64,000 bases of DNA, taken from Pseudomonas frederiksbergensis (lineage in GTDB: Bacteria > Pseudomonadota > Gammaproteobacteria > Pseudomonadales > Pseudomonadaceae). Shown one piece after another: positions 60,499 through 64,000 of this stretch. The translations under genes were made by a program, and so were the position numbers. Below the pieces are notes generated by a model, which did no database searches, was not told the DNA's origin, and saw only the letters and a program-made list of their open reading frames with translations. The first letter of the stretch is position 1. Each line of letters begins with the position of its first letter. The stretch lies in contig NZ_FNTF01000002.1 in NCBI RefSeq assembly GCF_900105495.1, positions 1,897,501 to 1,961,500 on the forward strand. Reading direction: 5' to 3'.

Positions 60499-61148
60499 TT
60501 GAGCAGTCCTTTTGGAGTCAGCGTGCGTTGCAGCCATTGCAGAAGCAGGTCGGCGAAGATGGCCAGGAGACTGACCAGCACGGCGCCGACGATCAGCATC
60601 GACATGTCACTGCGGCTGATTGATGCGAGGATAAGTACACCGAGGCCGCCGGCTCCGATGGTCGCGGCGATGGTCATCACACCGATGTTCATGACCACGG
60701 CGGTGCGCACACCGGCGAGGATCACTGGCACCGCGATCGGCAGTTCGACCATGCGCAGGCGCTGGCCGAAGGTCATGCCGATGCCGCGGGCGGCTTCGCG
60801 AATGCCTGGGTCGACGCCGGTCAGGGCGAGGTAGGTGTTACGCATGATCGGCAGCAGCGAATACAGAAACACCGCGGTGATCGCCGGCATCGGGCCCAGG
60901 CCCTGGCCGAACTTGGAGTAGAACGGCAGCAGCAGGCCGAACAGGGCAATCGACGGCACCGTCAGCAGCACCGTGGCGCTGGCTTGCAAGGGACCGGCGA
61001 GGGTCGGGAAACGCGTCATCAGGATGCCCAGCGGCACGCCGACCAGAATCGCCAGGGTTACGGCAATGCCAACCAGGGTGATGTGCTGTCCGGTCAGTTG
61101 CAAAACCTGCGGCCAGTCGAGATGGGAAAAGGCGTTCAGAAATTCCAT
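60495..61148 (-). CDS. Osmoprotectant ABC importer, permease subunit (OpuCB/OsmW type)
   Basis: The 217-residue inner-membrane permease has about five spans (HITLVGIAVTLAILVGVPLGILM; VLLTVPSIALFGLLLPFY; MNIGVMTIAATIGAGGLGVLIL). The EAA coupling loop is REAARGIGMTFGQRLRMVELPIAVPVILAGVRTA. It would pair with the second permease at 62075-62791 to form the channel. It is 12 bp after the binding-protein gene and overlaps the ATPase gene, so it is part of one operon. Confidence 0.93.
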   Translation of the reverse strand: MEFLNAFSHLDWPQVLQLTGQHITLVGIAVTLAILVGVPLGILMTRFPTLAGPLQASATVLLTVPSIALFGLLLPFYSKFGQGLGPMPAITAVFLYSLLPIMRNTYLALTGVDPGIREAARGIGMTFGQRLRMVELPIAVPVILAGVRTAVVMNIGVMTIAATIGAGGLGVLILASISRSDMSMLIVGAVLVSLLAIFADLLLQWLQRTLTPKGLLK

Positions 61149-61160
61149 GTCTTTTCCTCC

Positions 61161-62054
61161 TTACTTGATGGGGTGCTGGCGCAGGAAATCTGCAGCAACG
61201 GATGAAGGGCTTTCGTGATCGACATCGACCCGCGCGTTGAGCTGACGCATGGTGGCGTCGTCGAACAGTTCGGCCAGCGGCTTGAGCTCTTCGGCGAGTT
61301 TCGGATGGGCGTCGAGGTAGACCTGGCGTACCACCGGCGCAGCGGTGTAGTCCGGGAAGTAGTGTTTGTCGTCTTCCAGCAGTTTCAGCTTGAAGGCGTT
61401 CAAACGACCGTCCGTGGTGTAGACCAGACCGGCAAACACCTGACCGTTGCGCAGGGCGGTGTAGACCAGCCCGGCGTCCATCTGCCGGATGTTTTTGCGG
61501 GTCAGGTTCATGCTGTAGAGGTCGACCATGCCGTCCAGACCGTCGGAACGGTTGGCGAACTCGGTGTCCAGGGCGACGAGGTGGTTGGTCTTCGCCTCAG
61601 CCTGCAGCACTGTGTTCAGCTCGCTGATGGTGTTGATCTGCGGATACGCCTTCGCGGTGTTTTCTGGCAGGGCCAGGGCGTAGGTGTTGCTGAACTTCGA
61701 CGGGGTGAGCCAGACCAGGCCTTTTTTCGCGTCGAGTTCTTTCACCCGGGCGTAGGACTGAGCGCTGTCGAGCTTGTCGGTGACATGGTTGTAAGCCACC
61801 AGCGACACGCCGGTGTATTCCCACATCAGATCCAGCTGACCACTTTCGTGGGCGCTGCGGGCCAGGTTGCTGCCCAGACCGCCGGTCACCTGGGTGTCGT
61901 AACCCTTGGTACGCAGGTATTGGGAAGTAATTTCCGCCAGCAGGGTTTGTTCGGTGAACACCCGGGCGCCGATGCGGATCACCGGTTTTTCAGCGGCTTG
62001 GGCAAACCCTGCGAACAGCAGGACGCAGCCTAGTATTAAGCTTGTTTTTTTCAT
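61161..62054 (-). CDS. Osmoprotectant ABC importer, periplasmic binding protein (OpuCC/OsmX type)
   Basis: The 297-residue protein has a signal peptide (MKKTSLILGCVLLFAGFAQA-AEK). The OpuAC-type ligand-binding fold shows IRIGARVFTEQTLLAEITSQYL, GLGSNLARSAHESGQLDLMWEYTG and VLEDDKHYFPDYTAAPVVR. It delivers glycine betaine, choline or related solutes to the two permeases. The ATG at 62054 follows AAGGA. Exact ligand cannot be read from sequence. Confidence 0.93.
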   Translation of the reverse strand: MKKTSLILGCVLLFAGFAQAAEKPVIRIGARVFTEQTLLAEITSQYLRTKGYDTQVTGGLGSNLARSAHESGQLDLMWEYTGVSLVAYNHVTDKLDSAQSYARVKELDAKKGLVWLTPSKFSNTYALALPENTAKAYPQINTISELNTVLQAEAKTNHLVALDTEFANRSDGLDGMVDLYSMNLTRKNIRQMDAGLVYTALRNGQVFAGLVYTTDGRLNAFKLKLLEDDKHYFPDYTAAPVVRQVYLDAHPKLAEELKPLAELFDDATMRQLNARVDVDHESPSSVAADFLRQHPIK

Positions 62055-62074
62055 GTGGATTCCTTTGCCGAGGC

Positions 62075-62791
62075 TTAAGACGGGCGCAAGCCGCGTTCGA
62101 GCCAGAGGCGGCTGGCGAGTGTCACCAGGCCGTCGAGCAGCAAGGCCAGCAGGGCGGTGCAGGCCGCGCCGAGCAGCAGTTGCGGCTGATTATTCAGGGC
62201 GATGCCAGGGAAAATCAGGCTGCCCAGACTGTTGGCGCCAATCAGGAACGCCAGCGGTGCGGTACCGACGTTGATCGCCAGCGCCACACGCACGCCACCG
62301 ATGATGATCGGCACGGCGTTCGGCAGTTCGACCCGCCATAGCACCTGAGTCGGTGTCATGCCGATACCGACGGCTGCTTCCTTGAGCGAACCCTGAACGT
62401 TTTTCAAGCCTTCATAGGTGTTGCGCACAATCGGCAACAGCGAGGCGAGGAACAGGGCGAAAATCGCAGGGCCGCTGCCGATGCCGAGAATGCCCAGGGC
62501 GATGGCCAGTACGGCGAGAGGCGGCACGGTGTTGCCGATGTTGAAGATCTGCATGAAGCGTTCAGCGCGGCCCACCATGGTCGGGCGGCTGAGGAAGATG
62601 CCAGCGGGTATGCCCACAACAAGGGCGGCCAGCATGGACGCGAGGACGAGAATCAAATGGGCTTGCAGGTAAAACAACAAATCGTCGCGGTACTGTTCGA
62701 TCGTGTTGATGCCAATCCAGTGGACCAGCAGGGCCAGGAGGGCGACGACAACCGCACCTCCTATCAGCCCCTTGCCATAGCGAATAGCCAC
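62075..62791 (-). CDS. Osmoprotectant ABC importer, second permease (OpuCD/OsmY type)
   Basis: The 238-residue permease has five to six spans (GLIGGAVVVALLALLVHWIGI; LILVLASMLAALVVGIPAGIFL; VPPLAVLAIALGILGIG). The EAA loop is KEAAVGIGMTPTQVLWRVELPNAVPIIIGGVRVALA. The start is GTG at 62791, seven bases after AGGAG. The frame continues upstream to 62998 but that part lacks family character. It is the first gene of the operon permease-binding protein-permease-ATPase. Confidence 0.93.
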   Translation of the reverse strand: MAIRYGKGLIGGAVVVALLALLVHWIGINTIEQYRDDLLFYLQAHLILVLASMLAALVVGIPAGIFLSRPTMVGRAERFMQIFNIGNTVPPLAVLAIALGILGIGSGPAIFALFLASLLPIVRNTYEGLKNVQGSLKEAAVGIGMTPTQVLWRVELPNAVPIIIGGVRVALAINVGTAPLAFLIGANSLGSLIFPGIALNNQPQLLLGAACTALLALLLDGLVTLASRLWLERGLRPS

Positions 62792-62996
62792 AGGCGGACT
62801 CCTTTTTTTCAGTCGGCGGACGCAGTCCCGTGTGGCAATGCCATTCCTGGCTGCCGGGAAAACAACGTTCGCGAGAAGCAGCTCTTCATGCTGATAAAAC
62901 CGCATGAGATCGAGCCATAAGCGCAGCCTCGTCAGGCCAACTTGCTGATTTTTCAGCCCCTGGTACGAGTGCCGTAACAGGGGAGTGGACGTCTGC

Positions 62997-63010
62997 ACCT
63001 TTTAAAAGGT
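62997..63010. promoter_or_regulatory. 14-bp perfect palindrome upstream of the osmoprotectant operon
   Basis: ACCTTTTAAAAGGT lies about 205 bp upstream of the permease start and 145 bp before prfC. Too short and loopless for a terminator; it looks like an operator. The rest of the 363-bp spacer between the divergent operon and prfC holds the TATACT box described separately. Confidence 0.35.
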
Positions 63011-63110
63011 TCCATATTTAGCAGCAATTAGCCACCCATGATCTCCCTTCCGGCCCATCGCTCGCCATTGGCGACAGGGCGAACGGTGGTCCGTAGAGGT
63101 CGGTTTGCGC

Positions 63111-63116
63111 TATACT
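63111..63116 (+). promoter_or_regulatory. -10 box of a probable prfC promoter
   Basis: TATACT lies 38 bp before the prfC ATG. No good -35 hexamer is seen at the proper distance, so this is a partial match. Confidence 0.45.
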
Positions 63117-63154
63117 CGCCGCCCTTTTTTGAATCACCTGCCAGGCGATTTCCC

Positions 63155-64000
63155 ATGACCAAACAGGCCGCCGAAGTCGCGAAACGCCGCACTTTCGCCA
63201 TTATTTCCCACCCCGATGCCGGTAAAACCACCATCACCGAGAAGCTCTTGCTGATGGGCAAGGCGATTGCGATTGCGGGCACGGTGAAATCTCGAAAATC
63301 CGACCGCCATGCCACCTCCGACTGGATGGAAATGGAAAAACAACGGGGTATTTCCATTACCACGTCGGTCATGCAGTTCCCGTATCGCGACCACATGATC
63401 AACCTGCTCGACACCCCGGGCCACGAAGACTTCTCCGAAGATACCTACCGCACCCTGACAGCGGTTGACTCGGCATTGATGGTCCTCGATGGCGGTAAGG
63501 GTGTAGAGCCACGCACCATCGCGCTGATGGACGTCTGCCGTCTGCGTGACACGCCGATCGTCAGCTTCATCAACAAACTCGACCGTGACATCCGCGACCC
63601 GATCGAACTGCTCGACGAAATCGAAGCGGTCCTGAAGATCAAGGCCGCGCCGATCACCTGGCCAATCGGTTGCTACCGCGACTTCAAGGGCGTCTATCAC
63701 CTCGCCGACGACTACATCATCGTGTACACCGCCGGGCACGGCCACGAGCGCACCGATGTGAAAATCATCGAAAAGCTCGACTCCGATGAGGCTCGCGCGC
63801 ACTTGGGCGACGAGTACGATCGCTTCGTCGATCAGCTGGAACTGGTGCAGGGCGCCTGTCACGAATTCAATCAACAGGAATTCCTCGACGGCCAACTGAC
63901 CCCGGTGTTCTTCGGGACTGCATTGGGCAACTTCGGTGTCGATCACGTGCTCGACGCCGTGGTCAACTGGGCGCCGAAACCGCTGGCCCGTGTCGCCAAC
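63155..64000 (+). CDS. prfC: Peptide chain release factor RF3, 5' part only
   Basis: RF3 is the translational GTPase that recycles RF1/RF2 from the ribosome. 282 codons are present and open to the window edge. The start [31 protein letters not shown] holds the P-loop. [34 protein letters not shown] is switch [19 protein letters not shown] is switch II and [11 protein letters not shown] is G4. The RF3-specific insert [20 protein letters not shown] is visible. The ATG at 63155 is the only plausible start, with AGGCGA upstream. The stop lies outside the window. Confidence 0.96.
   Translation, partial: MTKQAAEVAKRRTFAIISHPDAGKTTITEKLLLMGKAIAIAGTVKSRKSDRHATSDWMEMEKQRGISITTSVMQFPYRDHMINLLDTPGHEDFSEDTYRTLTAVDSALMVLDGGKGVEPRTIALMDVCRLRDTPIVSFINKLDRDIRDPIELLDEIEAVLKIKAAPITWPIGCYRDFKGVYHLADDYIIVYTAGHGHERTDVKIIEKLDSDEARAHLGDEYDRFVDQLELVQGACHEFNQQEFLDGQLTPVFFGTALGNFGVDHVLDAVVNWAPKPLARVAN

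Noticed and set aside
62792..62998. N-terminal extension of the osmoprotectant permease (69 residues)
   Set aside because: The extension is not hydrophobic, and a strong AGGAG site precedes the GTG at 62791.
63041..63116. Full sigma-70 promoter for prfC
   Set aside because: Only the TATACT -10 box is convincing; no acceptable -35 hexamer at 16-18 bp, so only the -10 is annotated.

Overview
The window is a 64 kb stretch of a fluorescent-type Pseudomonas chromosome, most likely from the P. fluorescens species complex. The first half (about 1-30.5 kb) keeps the gene order I recall from P. aeruginosa: bamE-fur-recN-grpE-dnaK-dnaJ-dapB-carAB-greA-yhbY-rlmE-ftsH-folP-glmM-tpiA-secG-tRNA-rimP-nusA-infB-rbfA-truB-rpsO-pnp. 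Proteins have typical Pseudomonas lengths and motifs. The intergenic regions carry inverted REP pairs of the kind common in P. fluorescens (GAGGGGGCTTGCCCCC and GAGCnnGCTCGCGATG types).

Region by region. 1-5.3 kb: outer-membrane assembly (bamE), iron regulation (fur), SOS repair (recN, with a LexA box) and the heat-shock genes grpE and dnaK, each with a sigma-32-type promoter. 5.6-13.5 kb: dnaJ, lysine/DAP synthesis (dapB), carbamoyl-phosphate synthetase (carAB, behind a leader with an intrinsic terminator and a leader ORF), greA, a small membrane protein and yhbY. 13.6-19.8 kb: rlmE, ftsH, folP, glmM, tpiA, secG. 19.8-29 kb: tRNA-Leu(GAG), initiator tRNA-Met, the rimP-nusA-infB-rbfA-truB-rpsO-pnp translation/RNA-turnover cluster and a tRNA-Thr(CGT)-like gene with several defects. 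29.2-36.8 kb: a small DUF6388-type protein, nadC, a DUF1631-type protein, ampDE and a chemoreceptor with a FliA-type promoter. 36.8-44.5 kb: tatD, fruR and the fructose PTS operon fruBKA, with a Cra/FruR operator between fruR and fruB.

44.5-64 kb holds the accessory material. A colicin-type DNase bacteriocin/immunity pair lies between fruA and a phoD-type phosphatase. Its killer gene has an in-frame TAA at codon 42, and the pair is bracketed by an imperfect direct repeat of about 130 bp that includes a copy of the phoD promoter region. A small AT-rich, cysteine-rich lipoprotein follows. Next is a siderophore module: a PepSY/flavodoxin/FAD reductase fusion, the TonB receptor piuA, the hydroxylase piuC and a Sel1-repeat protein. 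A two-component alpha-pore-forming toxin of the XaxAB/YaxAB type sits between the Sel1 gene and the decarboxylase speC. A four-gene OpuC/Osm-type compatible-solute ABC importer and the 5' part of prfC close the window.

No integrase, transposase, plasmid or phage gene, rRNA or CRISPR array was seen. The accessory cassettes are therefore single insertions between conserved genes, next to REP-rich spacers. All homology statements rest on reading motifs and on remembered family features; no database search was run.
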